A stretch of 64,000 bases of DNA. Origin: Pedobacter frigiditerrae (GTDB taxonomy: Bacteria; Bacteroidota; Bacteroidia; Sphingobacteriales; Sphingobacteriaceae). Each line of letters starts with the position of its first letter. Position 1 is the stretch's first letter. The notes beneath the pieces are model-generated. The model saw nothing but the letters and a program-made list of their open reading frames with translations, was not told the origin of the DNA and did no database searches. Below, one piece after another: positions 1 through 8,311 of this stretch. Location of the stretch: the NCBI RefSeq assembly GCF_004331645.1, contig NZ_SJSK01000003.1:496301-560300 (forward strand), in the 5' to 3' direction. The position numbers were made by a program, and so were the translations under genes.

Positions 1-968
1 TCATCATCATCTATAAAAATGGTATTGTAACCTGTTACTTTTGCCCAACCTTCAATGCCAGGTACAATTGCAGGTTTACCGTTAATAGTTGTTTCTTCTT
101 CTATAGTGCCAATAAATTGAGAACCGATAATACTTTCGTGAATAAATTTATCGCCTTTTTTGAGCTTTCCTTTTGCAAACCATTGCGCCATCCGGGCAGA
201 TGTTCCCGTTCCGCAAGGCGAGCGGTCAATCGCTTTATCTCCATAAAAAACAGCATTTCTAGCAGTTGCTTCTGGAGAGATGGTTGCTCCAGCCCATAAA
301 AAATGACTTAAACCATTAATATTTGAATCTTCTGGATGAACAAAAGTGTATTGCTCATTCATCAACTTACGGCAAGTTCTACTCCAACTGATTAATTGGT
401 CGGCAGTATAATTTTCTAAGCCTTTAAAGTTTTCTTGTGGGTCTACAATGGCATAGAAATTACCACCATAGGCTACATCAACAGTTAATTTTCCTAAATC
501 CGGACAATCTATTGTTAAACCTTCTGCAGCTAAAAACGATTTAATGTTAATCAGTTTTACCGATTTAACCTTACCGTCAATCTGTACATATTCTACCAAA
601 ACCAATCCAGCTGGTGTTTCTAAACGCAACTTTCCGGGCACTTTTGGGATAACCAAACCTTCTTCAATGGCAATGGTAACCGTGCCAATTGTACCGTGAC
701 CACACATGGGCAAACATCCGCTGGTTTCGATATATAAAACACCGATATCATTTTTTGGGTCTATTGGCGGATATAAAATACTGCCACTCATCATGTCATG
801 GCCACGAGGCTCAAACATCAAACCCTTACGTATCCAATCATATTCTTTCAGGAAATGCAAACGACGTTCCATCATAGAATTTCCAATTAAGATTGGTCCA
901 CCACCCGCAACTACCCTAACCGGATTACCGCAAGTATGTGCGTCGATGCAACTAAACGTTTTTTTCAT
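1..968 (-). CDS. 4-hydroxyproline 2-epimerase (proline racemase family), 3' end cut by window edge
   Basis: Cytoplasmic, cofactor-free epimerase that converts trans-4-hydroxy-L-proline to cis-4-hydroxy-D-proline, the first step of hydroxyproline catabolism. The minus-strand reading frame begins at ATG 966-968 (MKKTFSCIDAHTCGNPVR) and is open to the left edge, giving 322 residues; the family is about 330, so only a few C-terminal residues are missing. Both catalytic cysteines of the family are visible: Cys89 in PMCGHGTIG and Cys252 in DRSPCGTGTSA. The second-Cys motif fits a hydroxyproline epimerase rather than a threonine-containing dehydratase. The start overlaps the end of the upstream aldehyde dehydrogenase by 17 bp, so the two are probably translationally coupled. 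A D-hydroxyproline oxidase, expected for this pathway, is not in the window and may lie to the left. Confidence 0.93.
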   Translation of the reverse strand, partial: MKKTFSCIDAHTCGNPVRVVAGGGPILIGNSMMERRLHFLKEYDWIRKGLMFEPRGHDMMSGSILYPPIDPKNDIGVLYIETSGCLPMCGHGTIGTVTIAIEEGLVIPKVPGKLRLETPAGLVLVEYVQIDGKVKSVKLINIKSFLAAEGLTIDCPDLGKLTVDVAYGGNFYAIVDPQENFKGLENYTADQLISWSRTCRKLMNEQYTFVHPEDSNINGLSHFLWAGATISPEATARNAVFYGDKAIDRSPCGTGTSARMAQWFAKGKLKKGDKFIHESIIGSQFIGTIEEETTINGKPAIVPGIEGWAKVTGYNTIFIDDD

Positions 969-2448
969 CCAGAGGTAATTTAGTCAATTCGTTATTTACA
1001 GTCCGCCAAATACCTAGTGGATTTCCATTTTTCAATTCATTTGGCAAAAACTCATCGTCCCAGTTTTGGTAAGACATTGGTCTGGCAAAACGCTTAATTC
1101 CATCTGCCCCTACCGAGGTAAATCTACCATCAGTACTTGCAGGGTACGGACCTCCGTGGTGCATCGCTAAAGCTACCTCTACACCTGTGGGAACATTATT
1201 TAAAATAAAACGACCACAAATCTCTTGTACTTCATCCAACAGTTGTTGATGATTTTTAATGTCTTTTGTAGTTGCCATTAAAGTTGCCGTTAACTGCCCT
1301 TCCATTGCTTTTGCAACCGCTAACAGCTCCTTTTCATTTTCACATTGGATGATCAGTGAATAGGGTCCAAAAACCTCTTGATGTAGAACTGGATTAGCTA
1401 AAAATGTTTTTCCAGAGGCTGTAGCAACGCTAATGAGTACTTTACCTTCTGTCTGCGTATCATCAGTTTGTCCAATTAATTGAACTCCTTTTTGAGCTAA
1501 TGCTTTTTCTAATTTTTCGTTAAAATTAGCAGCAATTCCTTGATGTAACATCTTGGCAGGTGTTATTGCTTCTATTTCTCTTTTTAGGTTAACAATAAAC
1601 TTATCTAAACTCTTATCATCTATAGCTACCATTAAACCCGGGTTGGTACAAAACTGACCCATCCCCAAAGTAATGGAACCAGCCATTTGCTTAGCTAAGG
1701 TTTCAGTTTCTGTAGCTAGCTTTTCTGGTAACAAGAAAACAGGATTAACACTTCCCATCTCTGCAAAAACAGGAATTGGCGTTTTACGCTGATTTGCTAA
1801 ATCGAATAATGCTTTTCCACCACTAAATGAACCTGTAAAACCAACAGCCTTAACCGATTCATGTTTCACTAAATATACGCCACTTTCAAAACCAGCGCCA
1901 TAAACATGGGTAAAGATGCCATCTGGCATATCAGTTTTTCTGGCGGCCTTTAAAATTGCATCAGCCATTAAAGTAGATGTTTTTGGATGTGCCGGATGTG
2001 CCTTCACAATAACCGGACAGCCCGCCGCAAGAGCGCAAGCCGTATCGCCACCTGCAGTTGAATAAGCAAATGGAAAATTACTTGCACCAAAAACCACAAC
2101 CGGACCAAGCGGAATTAGCATTTTACGCAGATCTGGTTTTGGTGGCGTGCGTTCTAACAATGCTGTATCAATGCTCGCTTCTAACCAATTTCCTAATTCA
2201 GCAGCGTCAGCATAACTGTTCAATTGAAAAATCGTTCTTGCCCTTTCACCCTGCAAACGTGCTTGTGGCAAATTAGTTTCTGCCATGGCGGTATCAATTA
2301 ATTCTTCGCCTAATTCAGCTATCTCCAAAGCAATTGTCCGCATAAAATCGGCACGCTGTTTAAGGGTGTAGGTTTTATATTGATGATAAGCTTTAACAGC
2401 TTTTTCTAATGCGATATCTATTTCAGCTGTGCTGGTGTCTTTGTACAT
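952..2448 (-). CDS. NADP-dependent aldehyde dehydrogenase, probable alpha-ketoglutaric semialdehyde dehydrogenase
   Basis: ALDH-superfamily enzyme expected to oxidise 2,5-dioxopentanoate (alpha-ketoglutaric semialdehyde) to 2-oxoglutarate, the last step of hydroxyproline degradation. The catalytic Cys is seen in GQFCTNPG and the general-base Glu in FAEMGSVNP; a Rossmann signature FTGSFSGGKALF precedes them. I start at ATG 2446-2448 (MYKDTSTAEIDIALEKA) because the frame further upstream (to 2529) is lysine-rich and unlike the family; a purine-rich AAGGAAAA lies just before this ATG. The protein is then about 498 residues. It sits between a DapA-family deaminase and the epimerase, which is what favours the ketoglutarate semialdehyde substrate over other aldehydes. 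That substrate call is inference from context. Confidence 0.88.
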   Translation of the reverse strand: MYKDTSTAEIDIALEKAVKAYHQYKTYTLKQRADFMRTIALEIAELGEELIDTAMAETNLPQARLQGERARTIFQLNSYADAAELGNWLEASIDTALLERTPPKPDLRKMLIPLGPVVVFGASNFPFAYSTAGGDTACALAAGCPVIVKAHPAHPKTSTLMADAILKAARKTDMPDGIFTHVYGAGFESGVYLVKHESVKAVGFTGSFSGGKALFDLANQRKTPIPVFAEMGSVNPVFLLPEKLATETETLAKQMAGSITLGMGQFCTNPGLMVAIDDKSLDKFIVNLKREIEAITPAKMLHQGIAANFNEKLEKALAQKGVQLIGQTDDTQTEGKVLISVATASGKTFLANPVLHQEVFGPYSLIIQCENEKELLAVAKAMEGQLTATLMATTKDIKNHQQLLDEVQEICGRFILNNVPTGVEVALAMHHGGPYPASTDGRFTSVGADGIKRFARPMSYQNWDDEFLPNELKNGNPLGIWRTVNNELTKLPLDEKNV

Positions 2449-2598
2449 ATATTTTCTATTTTCCTTACGGATTTTTATTTTATTATTTTCCCTGATTACA
2501 CACAGTTCGCAGATTTTAATCTCTAACACTATCTACGCAAATCCTCTTCAATCAGCGGGCTTATTATATTTAATCCCACTATAATCAGTGAGCAATAA

Positions 2599-3516
2599 TT
2601 ACAAATTTAAATAATCTGGCAATTGCGGACGAGTAGCTAAGGCATCATTTATAATTTTTAAAACTCTTTCTCTTTCTGCGCCCTTAATAACCAATCTTGG
2701 TGCTCTTACATATTCAGAACTCAATCCTACAGCAGTAGCAGCCAATTTAATATACTGCACTAATTTAGGATGAATATCCAACTCTAACAATGGCATGAAC
2801 CATCTATAAATTAACACAGCCTCATCATATCTTTTTGCTTTTACCAATCTGTAAATAGCTACTGTTTCAGCAGGAAATGCGTCAACCAAACCCGCTACCA
2901 AACCATCAGCTCCCATCATTAAACACTCCAATGAAATGGTATCTACACCACCTAGAATTTTAAATCTATCACCAAATTTGTTAATCATATTGGTAATGTT
3001 AGCCAAATCCCTTGTGCTTTCCTTTACTGCCTGGATATTTGCATAAGGCAATAATTGCTCAAACATGGCAATGCTTACTTTAATGCCATAATCTACCGGA
3101 TTGTTGTAAATTAAGATCGGCAATTTTGTAGCGCTAGCCACTGCCTGAAAGTAAGTTACCACTTCCTCATCATCTGCTTTATATTTTAATGGCGGCAACA
3201 ACATCAAACCATCTGCGCCTAATTGCTCGGCCTCTTGCGCCATTGCAATTGCAACTTTTGTACTTTGTTCGGCCACATTGATAATAACAGGAATTTTTCC
3301 ATTCACTGATTGTACGCAGTAACTTAAAAATTCTGCTTTTTCTTGCGAGGTTAATGTACTGGCCTCGCCCAAGGAACCACCAATGATAATTCCATCAACG
3401 CCAGCGGCTATTTGCGCATCTAAGTTTTTTTGAAATAATGGATAATCTATCTCATCGTTTGCTGTAAAAGGTGTTAAAAGTGCCGGATAGATTCCTTGCC
3501 ACGCTACGTGTTTCAT
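2599..3516 (-). CDS. DapA-family protein, probable 1-pyrroline-4-hydroxy-2-carboxylate deaminase
   Basis: A 305-residue TIM-barrel aldolase/lyase of the dihydrodipicolinate synthase family. The N-terminal GIYPALLTPF and GGSLGEASTLT (where DapA has the GTTGE loop) are typical, and the Schiff-base lysine is expected in IQAVKESTRDLANI. In hydroxyproline clusters a DapA homologue deaminates and dehydrates 1-pyrroline-4-hydroxy-2-carboxylate to alpha-ketoglutaric semialdehyde, which the next gene product oxidises. True DapA is normally not next to an epimerase and a semialdehyde dehydrogenase, so context favours the hydroxyproline role. It is first in a minus-strand run toward the left edge, with about 150 bp to the downstream ALDH start. 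Confidence 0.87.
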   Translation of the reverse strand: MKHVAWQGIYPALLTPFTANDEIDYPLFQKNLDAQIAAGVDGIIIGGSLGEASTLTSQEKAEFLSYCVQSVNGKIPVIINVAEQSTKVAIAMAQEAEQLGADGLMLLPPLKYKADDEEVVTYFQAVASATKLPILIYNNPVDYGIKVSIAMFEQLLPYANIQAVKESTRDLANITNMINKFGDRFKILGGVDTISLECLMMGADGLVAGLVDAFPAETVAIYRLVKAKRYDEAVLIYRWFMPLLELDIHPKLVQYIKLAATAVGLSSEYVRAPRLVIKGAERERVLKIINDALATRPQLPDYLNL

Positions 3517-3673
3517 ATTATTTAATAATTTTAATCAAAAGTAATGGCTCAACATACAATATCTTTCGCAGGATTTAATGAAAAGTAAACGGATTTTAAC
3601 CTTTGGGAGTCAGAAGATTCGTTTGTCGTCAATCGTCTATCGTCTTTCGATGTAATCCCAAACGAAAAACCCA

Positions 3674-4552
3674 CTACCCAAAATTACTAAAATAATGCTC
3701 CAGGTAAGCTTTCGGAGATTCACCTTTTACTGCTTTAAAAACCCGGTTAAAGTTAGTTACGCTATTAAAACCACAAGTATATGCAGCGGTAGCGATGCTT
3801 TCATACCTCCCACTGGTTAACTTTTTACAAGCTTCATTAATACGCATTTCATTTAAAAAGGATACAAAAGTTTGTCGTGTATGCTTCTTAAAATACCTGC
3901 AAAAAGCTTGTGGTGTCATGTGCGCCTGTTCTGCAACCTCTTCCAATGTAATGAGTCTTTCATAGTGCTGCATGATATAGTTAAAGATATTTGCAATCCT
4001 TATCCCTTCATTTTCAGAAAACTGCGATGAACGGATAGCCGCCAAAGGTTCTGCTTTACTGGAAGTTAGATACAATGAATTTAACAGCTGCAAAAAACTA
4101 ATCATTAATTCTTGGTTTTTCGCTTGTTGAACTGCTAACATTCGCGAAATGATCAATTCATTATGTTTTGACGGGACCTTAAATCCAGCTTGTTGTTGAT
4201 GCAAAAACGATTTTAGCACCTGCATTTCAGGTAAATCTAACAAAGGGGTTAACTTACCATTTGGGTCGAAAAATATCATCAAAGCCTGTATTTGCAGACC
4301 GCTGTTCTCTACAAAATACTCTGGGTTACTTTTAAATAGATGAGGCTGATTAGCACCCAATAAATACACATCATTTGCCTTAAAAGCATATAAATGATTA
4401 TCAACCACCAAAGTTCCTTCACCTTCCTTTATCCAAATCAATTGCGCTTCGTTATGCCTGTGCAAGTGCGTATAAAAATGAGGCATTATATCTTCCTGCA
4501 CAATCACTGCGCTATCATGAGCAACCGGAATGGTAAATTGTAACACCTTCAT
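3674..4552 (-). CDS. AraC-family transcriptional regulator with cupin sensor domain
   Basis: A 292-residue regulator. The N-terminal half is a cupin-type ligand domain (HFYTHLHRHNEAQLIWI carries the His-rich cupin strand). The C-terminal third is a double HTH of the AraC/XylS type, with helix signatures LEEVAEQAHMTPQAFCRYFK and IATAAYTCGFNSVTNFNRVF. It lies directly upstream of the hydroxyproline genes on the same strand, separated by 157 bp, so it is the best candidate for their regulator, with a hydroxyproline-pathway intermediate as ligand. No operator could be recognised by eye. Confidence 0.88.
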   Translation of the reverse strand: MKVLQFTIPVAHDSAVIVQEDIMPHFYTHLHRHNEAQLIWIKEGEGTLVVDNHLYAFKANDVYLLGANQPHLFKSNPEYFVENSGLQIQALMIFFDPNGKLTPLLDLPEMQVLKSFLHQQQAGFKVPSKHNELIISRMLAVQQAKNQELMISFLQLLNSLYLTSSKAEPLAAIRSSQFSENEGIRIANIFNYIMQHYERLITLEEVAEQAHMTPQAFCRYFKKHTRQTFVSFLNEMRINEACKKLTSGRYESIATAAYTCGFNSVTNFNRVFKAVKGESPKAYLEHYFSNFG

Positions 4553-4976
4553 AACGCATCAATATTAACTCAAATATTTTAGAAAACCATAAGCAAGGTT
4601 AAAATTTGTTAATTACTAGTCAATTTAAAGTTGCCCTTAAAGTTAAAATCGGTAAAGTATTAACGCCAGCAGCATATAGCAAAGCGTTTTGATTACCAGA
4701 TACACCTGGTTGAAATGAACAAAGAGCAAAGGAAATATTTAACACCTAAGAAAACCTAAGGTGTCATTCGGTTTCTTACCTGCCTGCCGCAGGCAGGGGT
4801 GGTTAAAAAATAAACTAATTCCGTCAGCTAAACCAAACGGCAATGAACTTAATGAACTACTGAACAAATAAACTCTCAACCCATTTCCTATTCCCCATTT
4901 TCTATTTCCCATTGCGACTATTGAACTACTGAACTTCCCTATTGTCCAAAACTTTAAAATTCCCCACCTTTGCCCT
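4553..4976. other. Intergenic region with dispersed repeats
   Basis: 424 bp without a credible gene. It contains the phrase AACACCTAAGAAAACCTAAG followed by its near complement, then a palindromic REP-like core at 4779-4797 (CCTGCC..GGCAGG). Very similar text recurs at 6925-7075. The minus-strand frame 4739-5005 runs through these repeats and into the aminopeptidase gene and is not taken as a gene. Confidence 0.7.
4779..4797. repeat. REP-like palindrome, CCTGCCTGCCGCAGGCAGG type
   Basis: 19-bp imperfect palindrome. Related copies occur at 7044-7062, 7628-7648, 7719-7739, 7868-7886, 15519-15539, 20849-20865 (half) and 49914-49935, all outside genes. Confidence 0.85.
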
Positions 4977-6752
4977 ATGACTAATCCTGAAAAACTAAAC
5001 GCCATTCGTGAGCAAATGAAAGCCGATGGTGTTGCAGCCTACATTATCCCTTCTGCAGATCCACATATCAGCGAATATTTACCAAGCCACTATAAATGTA
5101 TTCCATTTGTAACCGGCTTTACTGGTTCTGTGAGTACCGTTGTCATTACCCAAGACTTCGCGGGTTTATGGGCAGATGCCAGGTATTTCGAACAAGCAGA
5201 AGAGCAATTAGAAGGAAGCGGCTTTGAGTTAGTTAAACTTAAAGTTCAGCACAGTCCAGAATACATCCAATGGTTAAGCGAAACACTAACACCTGGCGCC
5301 ACCATCGCGTTCGACGAAAAATTAGTTTCAGTTGCCTTAGGCGAGTTGTTGCATAAACAACTCGCCTATCAGCGCACCCAGTTCAAACACAAAGACTATC
5401 TAAGCCCAATTTGGGAGAACAGACCTGCCCTACCAGCTCAACCTGCCTTTTTAATAGCAGATGAACATATCGGTCAGTCGGTAGCGGACAAACTAACTGC
5501 AGTTAGAAACGCAATGAAACAACACAATGCCAAATACCATTTAGTTTCTTCGTTAGATGACATGGCTTGGTTGTTCAACATGCGTGGTGCAGATGTGAGC
5601 TATAACCCCGTAGTTTTAAGCTTCGCGCTAATTTCAGAAACTGAAGCTACCTTATACATCCAAAGTGATAAATTAACTGCCGATGACAAAGCCAACTTGG
5701 CTAAAAGTGGTGTATCGGTTTTAGGATATGATACCATCGCTAAAGACTTACAGTTTTTACCTGCAGAAAGTTCTATTCTAATAGACCCTAGACGTAACTG
5801 TTTTGCGCTTTATAAATTAATTCCTACATCGGTTCAAAAGATTTTAGAGACCAACCCATCTACACATTTAAAAGCCGTTAAAAACAATGTCGAGGTAAAC
5901 AATACCCGCCAAGCGATGATTAAGGATGGTGTAGCCATCACTCAATTCATCAAATGGGTTAAAGAAAATATAGGTCAGGTAGAAATAACTGAAATATCTG
6001 CCGCCGCACAATTAAGAGAATTTAGAGCAGCACAAGATGGTTTTATAGGCGAAAGTTTCAATACCATTGCTGCATATAAGGCTCATGGTGCTTTGCCTCA
6101 TTATGGTGCAACTGAAAAAAGCAATGTTGCCATCGAGGCCGAAGGTTTGTTCTTGGTAGATTCTGGTGGTCAGTATCGTTATGGCACAACAGACATTACT
6201 CGCGTAATCCCAATGGGCAACAATACCGAAGAAGAAAAAACAGATTATACCTTGGTGCTAAAAGCGATGATTGAAGGCTGTAAAACTCGTTTCCCTAAAG
6301 GCACTTGTGGTTATCAAATAGACGCCATTACTCGCCGACCAATGTGGGATTACGCCCTAAACTATGGTCACGGAACCGGACATGGCGTAGGTTATTTCTT
6401 GAACGTTCACGAAGGCCCGCAGGTATTTAACGCAACAGCCACTGCTGTGCCAGTAGAACTAGGAATGATTACTTCTATCGAACCCGGCATTTATCGCCCA
6501 GGCAAACACGGTATCCGTATCGAAAACTTGGTATTAACCATCGCCGACCAGACCAATGACTTTAATGAGTTTTATGCTTTCGAATCCTTAACACTGGCGC
6601 CTATCGATACCACTTTAGTTAAAAAAGAATTGCTAGAGCAATCGCACATTGCTTGGCTAAACCAATACCATGCTAATGTTTATGCCAAGTTAAGTCCGTT
6701 TTTAAACGAAGAAGAAAAAGCATTTTTAGGAATGATGACAAGTCAGTTGTGA
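4977..6752 (+). CDS. Xaa-Pro aminopeptidase (aminopeptidase P, peptidase M24B, long form)
   Basis: Cytosolic metallopeptidase that removes an N-terminal residue preceding proline. At 591 residues it is the long, three-domain form resembling eukaryotic cytosolic aminopeptidase P rather than the ~440-residue E. coli PepP. Two creatinase-like N-terminal domains cover about residues 1-300. The pita-bread catalytic domain follows, with all five metal ligands visible: Asp395 (VDSGG), Asp406 (TTDITR), His469 (GHGTGHG), Glu502 (SIEPGIY) and Glu516 (RIENL). The start ATG at 4977 gives MTNPEKLNAIREQMKADG, a typical N-terminus. It stands alone between repeat-rich spacers; a link to the hydroxyproline genes (peptide proline turnover) is possible but only suggested by proximity. 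Confidence 0.95.
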   Translation: MTNPEKLNAIREQMKADGVAAYIIPSADPHISEYLPSHYKCIPFVTGFTGSVSTVVITQDFAGLWADARYFEQAEEQLEGSGFELVKLKVQHSPEYIQWLSETLTPGATIAFDEKLVSVALGELLHKQLAYQRTQFKHKDYLSPIWENRPALPAQPAFLIADEHIGQSVADKLTAVRNAMKQHNAKYHLVSSLDDMAWLFNMRGADVSYNPVVLSFALISETEATLYIQSDKLTADDKANLAKSGVSVLGYDTIAKDLQFLPAESSILIDPRRNCFALYKLIPTSVQKILETNPSTHLKAVKNNVEVNNTRQAMIKDGVAITQFIKWVKENIGQVEITEISAAAQLREFRAAQDGFIGESFNTIAAYKAHGALPHYGATEKSNVAIEAEGLFLVDSGGQYRYGTTDITRVIPMGNNTEEEKTDYTLVLKAMIEGCKTRFPKGTCGYQIDAITRRPMWDYALNYGHGTGHGVGYFLNVHEGPQVFNATATAVPVELGMITSIEPGIYRPGKHGIRIENLVLTIADQTNDFNEFYAFESLTLAPIDTTLVKKELLEQSHIAWLNQYHANVYAKLSPFLNEEEKAFLGMMTSQL

Positions 6753-7278
6753 GTTGCGGGTTGTGGGTTACAGGACAAGAAGAATAAGGAAGATTTGTCA
6801 TCCAGAGCGCAGCGAAGGATCTATCTCGTGAATAAAAAAGTTTACCATCTAAGACAGTTCTTTACTTGAACTATCTATGTCCCCCTCTTTGAGGGGGTAA
6901 GGGGGAGGAACTTGAAAATTAACCACCTAAGACACCTTAGAAAACCTAAGTTTAGTAAGAACAAAGATTAAAGAGCAAGGAGCAAATAAAAAATTTCCCA
7001 GCTAAGACAGCTCAGAAAATCTGAGGTGTCCTTAGGTTTCTTACCTGCCTACCGCAGGCAGGGATGGTAAAACCCTAACGCACTGAACTTTCCGCTTTAG
7101 CTCTTTAACTTTAAACTTTTAACTTTCAACTTTTTCCCTCAAACAACCTTTCCTTTCTGCTTTTTTTCCGTTATAAATGAGGTCATTAGCATCGATTAGA
7201 CAGCTTTTACTATTCTATAACAAACAACCAATAAAATTTGCTGTTATTTAGGTATTGATAACAAAAAATTAGAACCAC
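6753..7278. other. Intergenic region with several dispersed repeats
   Basis: 526 bp without a gene. It holds a GTCATCCAGAGCGCAGCGAA-type repeat (about 6798-6826), a copy of the CTATGTCCCCCTCTTTGAGG-type C/G-run repeat (about 6868-6912), and the CACCTAAGA/ACCTAAG phrases ending in the REP-like palindrome at 7044-7062. The last ~130 bp before the next gene are AT-rich and probably hold its promoter. Confidence 0.7.
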
Positions 7279-7596
7279 ATGATCATTCAACTAAACGCAG
7301 ACAAAAGTCTAACCATACACAGCGAATACGAAGCTCAAATTACAGCACAATTAACCAAAGACTTGGATAGATTTACTGGGCATATTACCAGAGTAGAAGT
7401 TCACTTATCAGACGAAAACGGAAATAAAAGTGGTATCAACGATAAAAAATGTTTGCTTGAAGCAAGGTTTGAAGGCAAACCACCCATTGTTACCAGCGAT
7501 TTAGGAAACACTTATGATTTAGCCCTAAAAGGTGCTACAGAAAAACTAAAACACGCTTTAACAACTATTGTAAGTAAATTGAAAGAGAAAGTTTAA
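7279..7596 (+). CDS. HPF/RaiA family ribosome-associated translation inhibitor
   Basis: A 105-residue protein of the sigma-54 modulation/S30EA family, which binds the decoding region of the 30S subunit and promotes ribosome hibernation in stationary phase or stress. The fold signature is present: an N-terminal strand, then ITRVEVHLSDENG, KKCLLEARFEGKPP, and a helix with KGATEKLKHALTTIVSKLK. It is the short form without the long-HPF C-terminal dimerisation domain. The glycine-rich HLSDENG loop and basic C-terminal helix fit the family. It is monocistronic as far as can be seen. Confidence 0.85.
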   Translation: MIIQLNADKSLTIHSEYEAQITAQLTKDLDRFTGHITRVEVHLSDENGNKSGINDKKCLLEARFEGKPPIVTSDLGNTYDLALKGATEKLKHALTTIVSKLKEKV

Positions 7597-7915
7597 TCAC
7601 AACTCACGTCATCTCGACAGTGCGCCCGCCTGTCCGGCAGGCAGGCAGCGACGAGAGATCTATTAGAGACCGATTTATTCGGTCTTTTTTTATTGTTTGT
7701 CATCCTGAGCCTGCGAAGCCTGCCTGCCGGATAGGCAGGGATCTAATTTGTCGAACTATTATTCTTAAATATCAAAGACCGTTTTATTAGTCCTTTTTTG
7801 TTTTATTCCTTCTTGAACTATGCTGTCCCCCTCTCCGAGAGCCTGCTCCGACCATTCGGAGAGGTAAGCCTGCATGCCGTGCAGGCAAGGGGAAGAATAA
7901 GAATATTTGCCTCAA
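7597..7915. other. Intergenic region densely packed with dispersed repeats
   Basis: 319 bp holding three REP-like palindromes (7628-7648, 7719-7739, 7868-7886) nested inside two longer repeats: the GTCATCTCGACAGTGCG..CGACGAGAGATCT type, and the TTGAACTATGCTGTCCCCCT type. No gene is credible here. Confidence 0.75.
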
Positions 7916-8260
7916 TTACTTCTCTTTCCTTTGCACCACTTGCAACGCGCTCGCTCCCATCACATCAGCTTCTTTCTCTAAACCCTTATCGTCATTAACC
8001 GCAACATCTTTCAACTGAATAGTTGGCGTAACCCTTCCCTGTTTTTGTTGTACCACCTGCCAAGCTTCGTGAGGTAAATGTTTTTCTTGTCCTTTAGCAA
8101 TATGGATTTCAGCACCTTGCGCATAAGCATGAGCATCTAACTGTGAAGGTTGCGCAGAATTATAATGAACTTTTACATCATCCATATCATGACCAGAAAG
8201 GTTTTCAATACCAGCTTTTAGGTTATCTGGCAAGCTGGTTTTGTTTGGTTTTCTAGGCAT
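7916..8260 (-). CDS. Stand-alone DUF4157-like protein with altered metal motif
   Basis: A 114-residue protein resembling the DUF4157 domain (metalloprotease-like, often linked to extracellular contractile injection systems and other secreted toxins). Visible hallmarks are LSGHDMDDVKVHYNS, AHAYAQGAEIHIAKGQEKHL and LPHEAWQVVQQKQGRV. In the family the last motif normally reads HEAWHVVQQ or HELTHVVQQ, that is HExxH; here the second His is Gln (HEAWQ), so zinc binding is probably lost or altered. No toxin domain, tail-fibre or baseplate gene lies nearby. It could be an immunity-like or decayed remnant, or a non-catalytic variant. Family assignment is from memory of the motif. Confidence 0.7.
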   Translation of the reverse strand: MPRKPNKTSLPDNLKAGIENLSGHDMDDVKVHYNSAQPSQLDAHAYAQGAEIHIAKGQEKHLPHEAWQVVQQKQGRVTPTIQLKDVAVNDDKGLEKEADVMGASALQVVQRKEK

Positions 8261-8311
8261 AAGGTATGGGTTGAGATACGAGCTTAAGGCTTTTATACGG
8301 ACTTTTAATTT

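Noticed and set aside
4739-5005. 88-codon minus-strand frame upstream of the aminopeptidase
   Set aside because: It runs through dispersed repeats and into the aminopeptidase start; no domain or signal and no conserved start.
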